DNA of 48,908 bases from positions 1-48,908 of the forward strand of contig JAEYXQ010000156.1 of NCBI GenBank assembly GCA_023431205.1, written 5' to 3'. The position numbers were made by a program, and so were the translations under genes. How positions within the stretch are numbered: position 1 is the stretch's first letter; each line of letters opens with the position of its first letter. The DNA comes from Pseudomonadota bacterium. Lineage in GTDB: Bacteria; Pseudomonadota; Alphaproteobacteria; Rhizobiales; Devosiaceae. The notes below the pieces were generated by a model. The model ran no database searches. It was given only the letters and a program-made list of their open reading frames with translations, and was not told the DNA's origin. Of the stretch, positions 33,231-40,526 are shown one piece after another.

Positions 33231-33904
33231 AAGTCGAGGTCCGCATATCCAGGCGATGGCGGCATGGCGACGACGCGGTCGTTGAGCAGGGTGCGAAACG
33301 CCGGCCGCGACTTCATCCGGCTGTACCAGTCGCGCGTTTCCACTGCCTTGGACCAGTCGACGTCGCCCATGTAGTCGAGCGTCGACAGATGCGCCGCCAA
33401 GGCAAAATCGGCCAGGGTCATGGTGTCACCCGCGAGCCAGGCGCGGGTCGCCAGCAGCCAGTTGAAGTAGAGCATGTGCTCGACAAGGTTTGCCTTCGCC
33501 GCCCGCAGTACCGCTGGATCGGGGGTGGCGCCGCGCTGGTCGCGCTTGGCGATCTTTTCGTCCAGGAGATAGCGGGTTACCTCGTCATTGAGCTTGACGA
33601 TGATCCACTCCACCAGCCGCCACATCTCGGCGCGTGCGCCCGGATCAGGCGGAACGAGCCCGGCTACCGCCTCGGGCGTGTAGAGGTCCTCGACCATGTG
33701 CACCGCTGCCATCACCCCGACGCCCGGCTGTTCGAGCTCGCTGAACAGGATCGGCAGGGTCGCAGCCGGGTTCACCTCCAGGAAGTCCGGCTCCCGCAGC
33801 CAGGGCTTGATCTCCTCGAGATCGAGCGGCACCCCGTATTCTGCGCACATCAGGCGCACGAGGCGCGAGCTCGGATCGAGGGGATGGTGGACGAGGCTCG
33901 GCAT
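33227..33904 (-). CDS. Glutathione S-transferase family protein
   Basis: This 225-aa protein has a thioredoxin-fold N-terminus (MPSLVHHPLDPSSRLVRLMC) with the GST segments NPAATLPILF and VMAAVHMVEDLY and a helical C-domain (TMTLADFALAAHLSTLDYMG). The LADF motif is the N-capping box of GST C-domains. It could protect against electrophiles or serve as a maleylpyruvate-isomerase-like enzyme. The start is the ATG at 33904 by family resemblance; a GTG at 33919 would add 5 residues. It heads the operon with queG, SDR and GNAT, and its stop overlaps the queG start. Confidence 0.88.
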   Translation of the reverse strand: MPSLVHHPLDPSSRLVRLMCAEYGVPLDLEEIKPWLREPDFLEVNPAATLPILFSELEQPGVGVMAAVHMVEDLYTPEAVAGLVPPDPGARAEMWRLVEWIIVKLNDEVTRYLLDEKIAKRDQRGATPDPAVLRAAKANLVEHMLYFNWLLATRAWLAGDTMTLADFALAAHLSTLDYMGDVDWSKAVETRDWYSRMKSRPAFRTLLNDRVVAMPPSPGYADLDF

Positions 33905-34019
33905 GTATTTGACGCTCACGGATGCAGACGAGGCATGCGGCCCCTGCCTTGGCGCTCCACGCGAACACGGCTAAGAAGCGAGGCCCGCCAAGGGGGCTGG
34001 GGACGAGTTAGGGGATCAG

Positions 34020-34832
34020 ATGAACGCCGATCAAGGTCTTTTTGTGCCGCTGATCCTCGGTATCCTCGAAGGGTTGACGGAATTTCTGCCGGTAAGCTCC
34101 ACAGCGCACCTCTTGCTGGCCGGTCACTTCTTTGGTCTGACGCAGCCGGCGACCTTTGTGGTGCTGATCCAGCTCGGCGCCATCCTTGCCATTGTCACCA
34201 TCTATTTCGCGCGCCTTGGCGTGCTGATCCGCGACGCATTGGCGGGCAAGGCCTACGCCTGGCAGTTCGCCCTGTCGGTAGTGCTGGCCTGTGTTCCCGC
34301 GGTGCTGGCCGGGGTGCTGCTGCGCGACTTTATCCAGGGGGAACTCTGGGAGTCGGCGACGCTGATCTGCACCACGCTGCTGATCGGCGGCATCATCCTC
34401 CTGATCGTCGACCGCCTGCCGCGGCAGGATCGTCATGACGATGCCTACCGTTTCCCCTGGCACCTGGCGCTGATCGTCGGGTTGTTCCAGATGATCAGCC
34501 TCGTTCCGGGTGTTTCCCGTTCCGGCGCAACGGTGGTGGGGGCAATGCTGTTCGGCGCCAGCAAGCGCGCTGCGGCCGAATTCACCTTCTTCGTGGCGCT
34601 GCCGATCATGGTCGGCGCCTTCGGCTACGATCTCTACAAGAGCCGCGACCTCATCGATGGCTCCATCGCCCTCAACGTCGCCATCGGCTTTGCCGCAGCC
34701 TTTGTGGTCGGTGCGCTGGTCGTGCGCTACCTGCTCGATTTCGTCTCGCGCCACGGCTTTGCGCCATTCGCCTGGTGGCGCATCGTTGTCGGCGCCGCCG
34801 GGCTGATCGCGATCCTGGTGTTCGGGCTTTAG
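34020..34832 (+). CDS. uppP: Undecaprenyl-diphosphatase UppP (BacA)
   Basis: This 270-aa polytopic membrane protein dephosphorylates undecaprenyl diphosphate to recycle the lipid carrier for peptidoglycan. The active-site motif EGLTEFLPVSSTAHL spans residues 17-31 with E17, E21 and H30. The second motif PGVSRSGAT contains the catalytic arginine. About eight membrane helices are predicted. The ATG at 34020 follows GGGGAT. It is convergent with the LolA-like gene, whose stop is 3 nt away. Antibiotic (bacitracin) tolerance is a known side effect of the family. Confidence 0.95.
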   Translation: MNADQGLFVPLILGILEGLTEFLPVSSTAHLLLAGHFFGLTQPATFVVLIQLGAILAIVTIYFARLGVLIRDALAGKAYAWQFALSVVLACVPAVLAGVLLRDFIQGELWESATLICTTLLIGGIILLIVDRLPRQDRHDDAYRFPWHLALIVGLFQMISLVPGVSRSGATVVGAMLFGASKRAAAEFTFFVALPIMVGAFGYDLYKSRDLIDGSIALNVAIGFAAAFVVGALVVRYLLDFVSRHGFAPFAWWRIVVGAAGLIAILVFGL

Positions 34833-34835
34833 CCC

Positions 34836-35459
34836 TTACTGTTCCAGCGGCTTGTAGTTCGCCGGGATCGAGAAGAACGCGGGGGGTATCTCCACCCCCT
34901 TCTGCACGTCGTAAAGCGAGAAGGTGAGTTCGGCTCCGCTCGGCTCCACCAGCGTCCACTGCGCCAGGTCCTTCGTCTCGGTGTCGAAGATCAGCGAGAC
35001 CTGCACCGTGCCGGCGACGGTTTCATCGATCACGGTGATGGTCAGGTAGCCATCCGAGACGACGACGCTCAGCACGTTGGCGGCCATCAGGTCGATCTGG
35101 TCGCCGAGGAACTGCCGCAGCGGAATGCTGTCCTGCGGGTAGGCGTAATAGGTCTCGTCGCGCCGGTTCAGCACATAGAAGCCGCGCCCGATCGACACGA
35201 TCTCCTCGCGGCTCGGCGGGGCATAGCGGAACGCCACCTTGTTCGGGCGCTCGAGAAAGAACGTGCCTTCCGTGCGGCCGCCATTGGTGTCGATCTGCAG
35301 GAACCGTCCGGCCATGGTGCGGATGGCATTGTTGTGGGCCGTGATCTCGGCGATCAGCTGCTGCTCCTCGGGGGTGAGGGCGCGGTCCAGCGCCGCAGCC
35401 GGCAGGGCCGGGATCAGCGCCGCGGCAAAGCCGAGCAGCAGGATATCGCGTCTGTTCAT
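34836..35459 (-). CDS. Outer-membrane lipoprotein carrier LolA-like protein
   Basis: This 207-aa protein has a Tat-like signal (MNRRDILLLGFAAALIPALP, twin Arg at 3-4) and then LolA-type features: MAGRFLQIDTNGGRTEGTFF, ERPNKVAFRYAPP and PQDSIPLRQFLG. The fold is an unclosed beta barrel that shuttles lipoproteins. It is placed directly downstream of ftsK on the same strand, the standard ftsK-lolA order. The call is LolA-like because the sequence is divergent from gammaproteobacterial LolA. Confidence 0.85.
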   Translation of the reverse strand: MNRRDILLLGFAAALIPALPAAALDRALTPEEQQLIAEITAHNNAIRTMAGRFLQIDTNGGRTEGTFFLERPNKVAFRYAPPSREEIVSIGRGFYVLNRRDETYYAYPQDSIPLRQFLGDQIDLMAANVLSVVVSDGYLTITVIDETVAGTVQVSLIFDTETKDLAQWTLVEPSGAELTFSLYDVQKGVEIPPAFFSIPANYKPLEQ

Positions 35460-35556
35460 GGCAGTCCCTTCGAAGCGAGGCGGTTGAGCGTAGCCTAGCC
35501 ACGAATTGCGGCAAGAGCGGGAAAGTTCCTTCCCCGCTCCAGCCTGGCGCAGTGGC

Positions 35557-38256
35557 CTAGTAGCCGTCAGCGTTGTTGCCGACCAGGATCTCGCGCTTGC
35601 CAGCGTGGTTGGCCGGGCTGATGACGCCCTCGCGTTCCATGCGCTCGATCAGGGTGGCGGCCTTGTTGTAGCCGATGCCTAGGCGCCGCTGAACGTAGGA
35701 GGTCGATGCCTTCTTGTCGGTCAGGACGATGTGGACGGCCTTGTCGTAGAGCTCGTCACCCGAACCGGCATAGTCGTCGCCACCACCGGCGCTCTCGCCG
35801 AACTCGCCGCCCTCTTCGGTCTCCTCGGTCACGGAGTCGAGGTAGTCCGGCGAGCCCTGCGACTTGAGGTGCGCCACCACCGATTCCACTTCCGCGTCGG
35901 ACACGAAGGCGCCGTGCAGGCGCTTGGTGCGGCCGCCGGACGCCATGTAGAGCATGTCGCCATTGCCCAGCAGCTGCTCGGCGCCCTGCTCGCCCAGGAT
36001 GGTGCGGGAGTCGATCTTGCTGGTCACCATGAAGCTGATGCGGGTGGGGAAGTTGGCCTTGATGGTGCCGGTGATCACGTCCACCGACGGGCGCTGCGTC
36101 GCCGTGATCATGTGGATGCCGGCAGCACGGGCCATCTGGGCGAGACGCTGGATGGCGCCTTCGATGTCCTTTCCGGCGACCATCATCAGGTCGGCCATCT
36201 CGTCGACGATGACGACGATATAGGGCAACGGCTCGAGATCGAACTCTTCGCTCTCGAAGATCGCTTCCCCGGTCTCGCGGTCGAACCCGGTCTGCACCGT
36301 GCGGGTGATGACGCGGCCTTCCTTCTTGGCCTCGGCGACGCGCTGGTTGAAGCCGTCGATGTTGCGCACACCGATCTTGCTCATCTTGCGGTAGCGGTCT
36401 TCCATCTCGCGGACGGCCCATTTGAGCGCCACCACCGCCTTGTGCGGATCGGTGACCACCGGGGGCAGCAGGTGCGGGATGCCGTCATAGATGCTGAGTT
36501 CGAGCATCTTGGGGTCGATCATGATCATCCGGCACTGCTCTGGCGTCATCTGGTAGAGCAGCGACAGGATGAAGGTGTTGATGCCCACGGACTTGCCCGA
36601 ACCGGTGGTGCCGGCGATCAGCAGGTGCGGCATGCGCGCCAGGTCGGCGATCACCGGCTCGCCGCCAATGGTCTTGCCGAGGCAGATGGGGAGCTTGCCC
36701 TTCATCTTCTCGAAGTCCGACGAGGCCAGCATTTCGCGGAAGAACACCGTCTCCCGGGTCTGGTTCGGCAACTCGATGCCGATGGCATTGCGCCCCGGCA
36801 CCACCGCCACGCGGGCGGAGATGGCGCTCATCGAGCGGGCAATGTCGTCGGCCAGCGAGATCACGCGGCTCGACTTGATGCCGGGCGCAGGCTCGAGTTC
36901 GAACAGGGTCACCACCGGGCCGGGCCGGACATTGATGATGTCGCCCTTGACGCCGAAGTCCTGCAGCACTTCCTCGAGACGCCGTGCCATGGCTTCCAGC
37001 CGTTCCGGAGAGTGATCGGCAGAGGGGCCCTTGCGCTGCGGCTCGGCCAGCAGGTTCAGCGCCGGCAGCTCAAAGCCGGAGGGTTCGTCGAGCAGGCTCG
37101 GCTGAGCCTCGCGGAACACGCGCTGGCCGGGCGCCGGGCGCGGGGCAGGGGCGGCAACGCGCGGCGCTGCCGGATCGACGGGATGGAAGCGCGAATCGCC
37201 GCGCTGGGTGTGAGCGGGAACCGGCGCCACGGGCGCGTCCGGCACGAACGGCACGTCCTCGTCGTCCTCCTCGGGGTAGTCGATGCTGTCCTCGTCATGG
37301 GACGGACGCGCATTGATCCGGGGCGACACCACCGGCTCGGCCTCGAACACCGGCTCGGCTGGGGCGTGGATGCGCCGCGGGGTCGGATCGAGCCCTGGTT
37401 CGCGGCGCTCCACCACTGGCGAGCGCGCGTCAAGGCTCGGCTCCACCTCGGCGTGCGCCGGCATCTCGGCGGCACGGCGTTCGGCATGCTGGGCGCGGGC
37501 CCGGCGGAAAGCGGTCCGCATCGAGTAGCCCATATGCACCATGGCGCCGATGGCTACCTCCACCACCGGGTTGGGTTCCGGCTCGTCCTCGCGCGGTGCA
37601 GCGCGGCCCTTGCCCTTTTCGGGGCCGACCGGCACCGCCGTGCCAAGACCCATCGCCACCCAGAACAGCGCCAGTGCCGGCGCGGCAATGATGATGGCAA
37701 AGAGCGTGGCGGTGATAGCCTGCGGCTGCTCGCCGGCCACCAGTGCGGCCAGGTTGGTGAAGCCCATGCCTGCAAGGCCACCGAGCCCGGTCGGCAGCGG
37801 CCAGCTTTCCGGTGCAGGCAGGAAGGCCAGCACGCCCGTAGCGAGAATGGTTGCGCCCAGCCAGGTCAGCCCCCGCAGCCCAAGCCGGGTGGGCATCCGC
37901 CGGCGCACCATGGCCCAGCCCCATAGCGCCGGTGGCACCAGCAGCACGGGCGCGGCCAGCCCGACGAACTGGAAGAGGATATCGGCAATCACCGCGCCCG
38001 GATAACCGAGCCAGTTCGCGGCCGGCTTGCTGGTGGCGAAGCTCAGGCTCGGATCGTCCACCGACCAGGAGGCGATCGAGGCAAGCCCCACCACCACCAG
38101 CCCCAGCAGCAGCATCCCTGCAACCCGTACCGGAATCCGGATGGAGAGCGCCGGCGGCGGCTTCGGCACCGACGCAGAAGCGGATGCGCTGCGCCGGGCA
38201 CCCCGCTGCGGCAGGGTACGGATTTCGTCGAGCACGGGGGAGGGTGAACTGGGCAT
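35557..38256 (-). CDS. ftsK: DNA translocase FtsK
   Basis: This 899-aa protein pumps chromosomal DNA at the division septum. Four membrane helices lie in residues 40-205, then a proline/acid-rich linker (about 215-415), the motor with Walker A GTTGSGKS (549-556), Walker B YIVVIVDEMADLM, and ATQRPSVDVITGTIKANFPT. The C-terminal gamma winged helix is DELYDKAVHIVLTDKKASTS then YVQRRLGIGYNKAATLIERM. The start is the ATG at 38256 (MPSSPSPVLDEIRTLP); a GTG at 38295 would add 13 residues. It is followed by a LolA-like gene. Confidence 0.96.
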   Translation of the reverse strand: MPSSPSPVLDEIRTLPQRGARRSASASASVPKPPPALSIRIPVRVAGMLLLGLVVVGLASIASWSVDDPSLSFATSKPAANWLGYPGAVIADILFQFVGLAAPVLLVPPALWGWAMVRRRMPTRLGLRGLTWLGATILATGVLAFLPAPESWPLPTGLGGLAGMGFTNLAALVAGEQPQAITATLFAIIIAAPALALFWVAMGLGTAVPVGPEKGKGRAAPREDEPEPNPVVEVAIGAMVHMGYSMRTAFRRARAQHAERRAAEMPAHAEVEPSLDARSPVVERREPGLDPTPRRIHAPAEPVFEAEPVVSPRINARPSHDEDSIDYPEEDDEDVPFVPDAPVAPVPAHTQRGDSRFHPVDPAAPRVAAPAPRPAPGQRVFREAQPSLLDEPSGFELPALNLLAEPQRKGPSADHSPERLEAMARRLEEVLQDFGVKGDIINVRPGPVVTLFELEPAPGIKSSRVISLADDIARSMSAISARVAVVPGRNAIGIELPNQTRETVFFREMLASSDFEKMKGKLPICLGKTIGGEPVIADLARMPHLLIAGTTGSGKSVGINTFILSLLYQMTPEQCRMIMIDPKMLELSIYDGIPHLLPPVVTDPHKAVVALKWAVREMEDRYRKMSKIGVRNIDGFNQRVAEAKKEGRVITRTVQTGFDRETGEAIFESEEFDLEPLPYIVVIVDEMADLMMVAGKDIEGAIQRLAQMARAAGIHMITATQRPSVDVITGTIKANFPTRISFMVTSKIDSRTILGEQGAEQLLGNGDMLYMASGGRTKRLHGAFVSDAEVESVVAHLKSQGSPDYLDSVTEETEEGGEFGESAGGGDDYAGSGDELYDKAVHIVLTDKKASTSYVQRRLGIGYNKAATLIERMEREGVISPANHAGKREILVGNNADGY

Positions 38257-38321
38257 GGGCAAACTCGGTACTTGCCCGGAAAACTCCGGGCCCACATGCC
38301 GGCAAATCTATGCGGACCGGG

Positions 38322-38340
38322 TTAACTCAAGGCTAACCAT
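38322..38340. promoter_or_regulatory. CtrA-like binding site upstream of ftsK (candidate)
   Basis: The sequence TTAACTCAAGGCTAACCAT has TTAA, a 7-nt spacer and CTAA followed by CCAT. This is one base off the CtrA consensus TTAA-N7-TTAA, with the TAACCAT form often seen in Alphaproteobacteria. It is about 70-85 nt before the ftsK start codon, between that gene and the amtB terminator. This is a pattern match only. Confidence 0.35.
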
Positions 38341-38358
38341 GGCGAGGACGCCGGGGGC

Positions 38359-38389
38359 AAAGAAAAAGCCCACCCTGTTGAGGGTGGGC
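38359..38389 (-). terminator. Rho-independent terminator of glnK-amtB
   Basis: On the minus strand: GCCCACCCT CAAC AGGGTGGGC followed by TTTTTCTTTG. A 9-bp perfect stem (38368-38376 with 38381-38389), a 4-nt loop and a strong T-run make it a textbook terminator. It lies about 180 nt after the amtB stop and just before the ftsK promoter region. Confidence 0.9.
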
Positions 38390-38567
38390 GGAGGTAACCG
38401 CTTGGCGCGAGGGAGGCAGGCACCGCGGGAACTGTCGATCGTGGAGTGCGGCCCATGCGGTTTGCGAGTGGGAAGCCTCTGTGGCGGGCCAAGAGGGCAC
38501 GAGCCGCACGCCACGATTGACGTCGAGGTGATCCGGCGGCAGCAGGCCGCCGCCGGACGCGTTGGGA
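38390..38567 (-). ncRNA. Structured amtB 3' region; candidate 3'-UTR-derived RNA
   Basis: The 178 nt between the amtB stop and its terminator contain no gene but dense secondary structure. A long inverted repeat pairs 38434-38452 with 38503-38521 at 17 of 19 positions (arm starting GTCGATCGTGG). It encloses a second hairpin, CCTCT-G-TGGC-GG-GCCA-AGAGG, at 38476-38496. Closer to amtB is a 9-bp hairpin TCCGGCGGC (38532-38540) / GCCGCCGGA (38549-38557). A long structured tail ended by a strong terminator is the layout of an mRNA-derived regulatory RNA. No family is recognised. The call is speculative. Confidence 0.35.
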
Positions 38568-39908
38568 TCAGTTGTAGGCGCGTTCCCCGTGGGTGGTGAG
38601 GTCGAGGCCGTCGCTCTCGGAAGCTTCCGACACGCGCGCTCCGCCGAACAGAGCCTTCACGATCAGCATGGCAACCACGGTCACCACGGCCGACCAGACG
38701 ATGGCAACCACCACGGCAAGCACCTGAGTCACGAGTTGGCCGGCCATGGCGTAATCCTCGGCTCCGAAGCCGCCCAGCGACGGGGCCGCCACAATGGCCG
38801 TACCGATGGCGCCTACAATGCCGCCGACACCGTGGATGCCGAACACGTCGAGGCTGTCGTCGTACCTGAGAGCGGGCTTAAGCGAGACCACGGCCCAGAG
38901 ACAGGCAAAGCCGGCAACCGCACCGAGCACGATGGAGCCAAAGGTACCGGCAAAGCCGGCGGCCGGGGTGATGGCCACGAGGCCGGCAACAGCGCCCGAC
39001 ACGAAGCCGAGGGCAGAGGCGTGGCCGCGGGTGATCTTTTCGCCGATCGCCCAGGCAATACCGGCGGCGGCAGGCGCGGTGATGGTGTTGAGGAAGGCCT
39101 GGGCGGCCAGACCGTTGGCACCGAGGGCCGAGCCTGCGTTGAAGCCGAACCAGCCGACCCACAGCAGGCTGGCGCCGACATACACGAAGATCAGGTTATG
39201 GGGTGCAATCGGCTCCTTCAGGTAGCCCATGCGCGGGCCAAGCAAGATGGCAGCGACCACGGCGGCGACACCGGAGTTGATGTGCACCACGGTGCCACCG
39301 GCGAAGTCGAGGGCGCCCATGTTGAAGAACAGGCCGGCCCCGGACCACACCATGTGCGCGATCGGCAGGTAGGAGAAGGTGAACCAGATGGCCAGGAACG
39401 CCATCACCGCACCGAACTTCATGCGCTCGGCAATGCCACCGACCACCAGCGCTGCGGTGATGCAGGCGAAGGTCAGCTGGAACACCACGAACACCAGTTC
39501 AGGCAGCGTGCCCGCCACCGAGTCCGGGGTCACATTGGCAAGAAACAGGTTGGAGAAGTCACCGATGAAGGCCGACACGCCGCCTTCGCTCGGACCGGAG
39601 AAGGCCAGCGAGTAGCCATAGGCGACCCACAGCAGCGCGATCATCGAGAAGGCGCCGAACACCTGGGTGACCACGGAGAGCACGTTCTTGGCGCGCACCA
39701 GGCCGCCATAGAACAGGGCCACGCCCGGGATGGTCATCATGATGACCAACAGGGTGGACACAATCATCCAGGCGGTGTCGCCGGTGTCGATGCTGGCCAC
39801 TTCTTCGACCACTTCCGCCGCATCGACGGCAACTTCCTGGGCAAAGGCTGGCAGGGTCAGCAGGAGGGAGGCTAGCGCAGCGCTCCCGAGAACCTTGTTC
39901 ATCTTCAT
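38568..39908 (-). CDS. amtB: Ammonium transporter AmtB
   Basis: This 446-aa protein has a signal-like N-terminus (MKMNKVLGSAALASLLLTLP) ahead of the usual transporter. The pore motifs are visible: DTAWMIVSTLLVIMMTIPGV, ALFYGGLVR, and GGTVVHINSGVAA with the first pore histidine. GWFGFNAGSALGANGLAA and FGIHGVGGIVGAIGT carry the second histidine. About 11 helices are predicted. The start is the ATG at 39908 with GGGAG upstream; an ATG at 39902 is possible. It is directly downstream of glnK, as expected for AmtB regulated by GlnK binding. Confidence 0.95.
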   Translation of the reverse strand: MKMNKVLGSAALASLLLTLPAFAQEVAVDAAEVVEEVASIDTGDTAWMIVSTLLVIMMTIPGVALFYGGLVRAKNVLSVVTQVFGAFSMIALLWVAYGYSLAFSGPSEGGVSAFIGDFSNLFLANVTPDSVAGTLPELVFVVFQLTFACITAALVVGGIAERMKFGAVMAFLAIWFTFSYLPIAHMVWSGAGLFFNMGALDFAGGTVVHINSGVAAVVAAILLGPRMGYLKEPIAPHNLIFVYVGASLLWVGWFGFNAGSALGANGLAAQAFLNTITAPAAAGIAWAIGEKITRGHASALGFVSGAVAGLVAITPAAGFAGTFGSIVLGAVAGFACLWAVVSLKPALRYDDSLDVFGIHGVGGIVGAIGTAIVAAPSLGGFGAEDYAMAGQLVTQVLAVVVAIVWSAVVTVVAMLIVKALFGGARVSEASESDGLDLTTHGERAYN

Positions 39909-39930
39909 TCTTGTTTTCTCCCGAAGACGC

Positions 39931-40269
39931 TTACAGGGCGGCCGCGCCGGTTTCACCGGTGCGGATGCGGGTGACGGCGAGCAGGTCGAGCACGAAGATC
40001 TTGCCGTCGCCGATCCGGCCGGTCTGGGCGCTGTCGCGGATGGCCGCGGCCACGGAGTCGGCGAGCGTGTCGTCGATTGCGATCTCGATCTTGAGCTTGG
40101 GCAGGAAATGCACGGCGTATTCGGTGCCGCGGTAAATCTCCGAATGCCCCTTCTGGCGGCCATAGCCCTTCACTTCGGTCACGGTCATGCCGTGCACATC
40201 GAGCGAGTTGAGAGCCTGGCGGACCTCCTCGAGGCGTGACGGCTTGATAATCGCTATCACCAGTTTCAT
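39931..40269 (-). CDS. glnK: P-II nitrogen regulatory protein GlnK/GlnB
   Basis: This 112-aa PII protein has KLVIAIIKPSRLEEVRQALN at the start, the T-loop with uridylylation site Y51 in GTEYAVHFLPK, and the nucleotide-binding end GRIGDGKIFVLDL. PII senses 2-oxoglutarate, ATP and ADP, and blocks AmtB when nitrogen is plentiful. Coupling with amtB, 22 nt away, makes GlnK the better name than GlnB. The start is the ATG at 40269, since 17 in-frame codons upstream overlap the promoter. The upstream region carries a sigma-54-like promoter and two NtrC-like boxes. Confidence 0.95.
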   Translation of the reverse strand: MKLVIAIIKPSRLEEVRQALNSLDVHGMTVTEVKGYGRQKGHSEIYRGTEYAVHFLPKLKIEIAIDDTLADSVAAAIRDSAQTGRIGDGKIFVLDLLAVTRIRTGETGAAAL

Positions 40270-40316
40270 GTGAGCCCCCTTGCGACTTCGCGCTGGTCTG
40301 GAATGCGCTATAAGAG

Positions 40317-40331
40317 TCAAGCAGCGTGCCA
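40317..40331 (-). promoter_or_regulatory. Sigma-54-type promoter of glnK-amtB
   Basis: The minus strand reads TGGCACGCTGCTTGA. Consensus TGGCACG-N4-TTGC is met except for A in place of the final C. The -24 TGGCACG and -12 TTG elements have the correct spacing. It lies 48 nt before the glnK start. The base change at the conserved C may weaken it. Confidence 0.55.
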
Positions 40332-40414
40332 GATTGCCCCGACCAAAAAACTCCCTTCTATTTCAGCGACTTGGCGAACCGCCACTGCCACATGCGAGCA
40401 GATTTCCCTATGAA

Positions 40415-40431
40415 TGCATATTTTATGTGCA
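40415..40431. promoter_or_regulatory. NtrC-like box 1 upstream of glnK
   Basis: The 17-bp imperfect palindrome TGCATATTTTATGTGCA has the TGCA-N9-TGCA half-sites of NtrC boxes (consensus TGCACC-N5-GGTGCA). It is about 85 bp upstream of the sigma-54 element. It has a weaker partner 31 bp further upstream. Confidence 0.5.
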
Positions 40432-40445
40432 GGCAAGGACTTCTG

Positions 40446-40462
40446 TGCACAAAATATAGGCG
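40446..40462. promoter_or_regulatory. NtrC-like box 2 upstream of glnK
   Basis: The 17-bp sequence TGCACAAAATATAGGCG matches the left half (TGCAC) well and the right half (GG) weakly. The spacing from box 1 is 31 bp, close to three helical turns, as in paired NtrC sites of glnA promoters. Confidence 0.4.
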
Positions 40463-40526
40463 AAGATAGCGGCAACCTTGCGCTTTGCCTGCCTACGGCG
40501 CAGATATGCCGCAAAAGGAGCTGCCA

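Noticed and set aside
35731..37926. 731-aa plus-strand open frame opposite ftsK
   Set aside because: It is the shadow of ftsK. The His/Gly/Asp-rich composition matches the reverse complement of GC-biased codons, and no start signal was seen.
40270..40320. N-terminal extension of GlnK by 17 residues
   Set aside because: It overlaps the sigma-54-type promoter. PII proteins start at MKLVIAIIKP.
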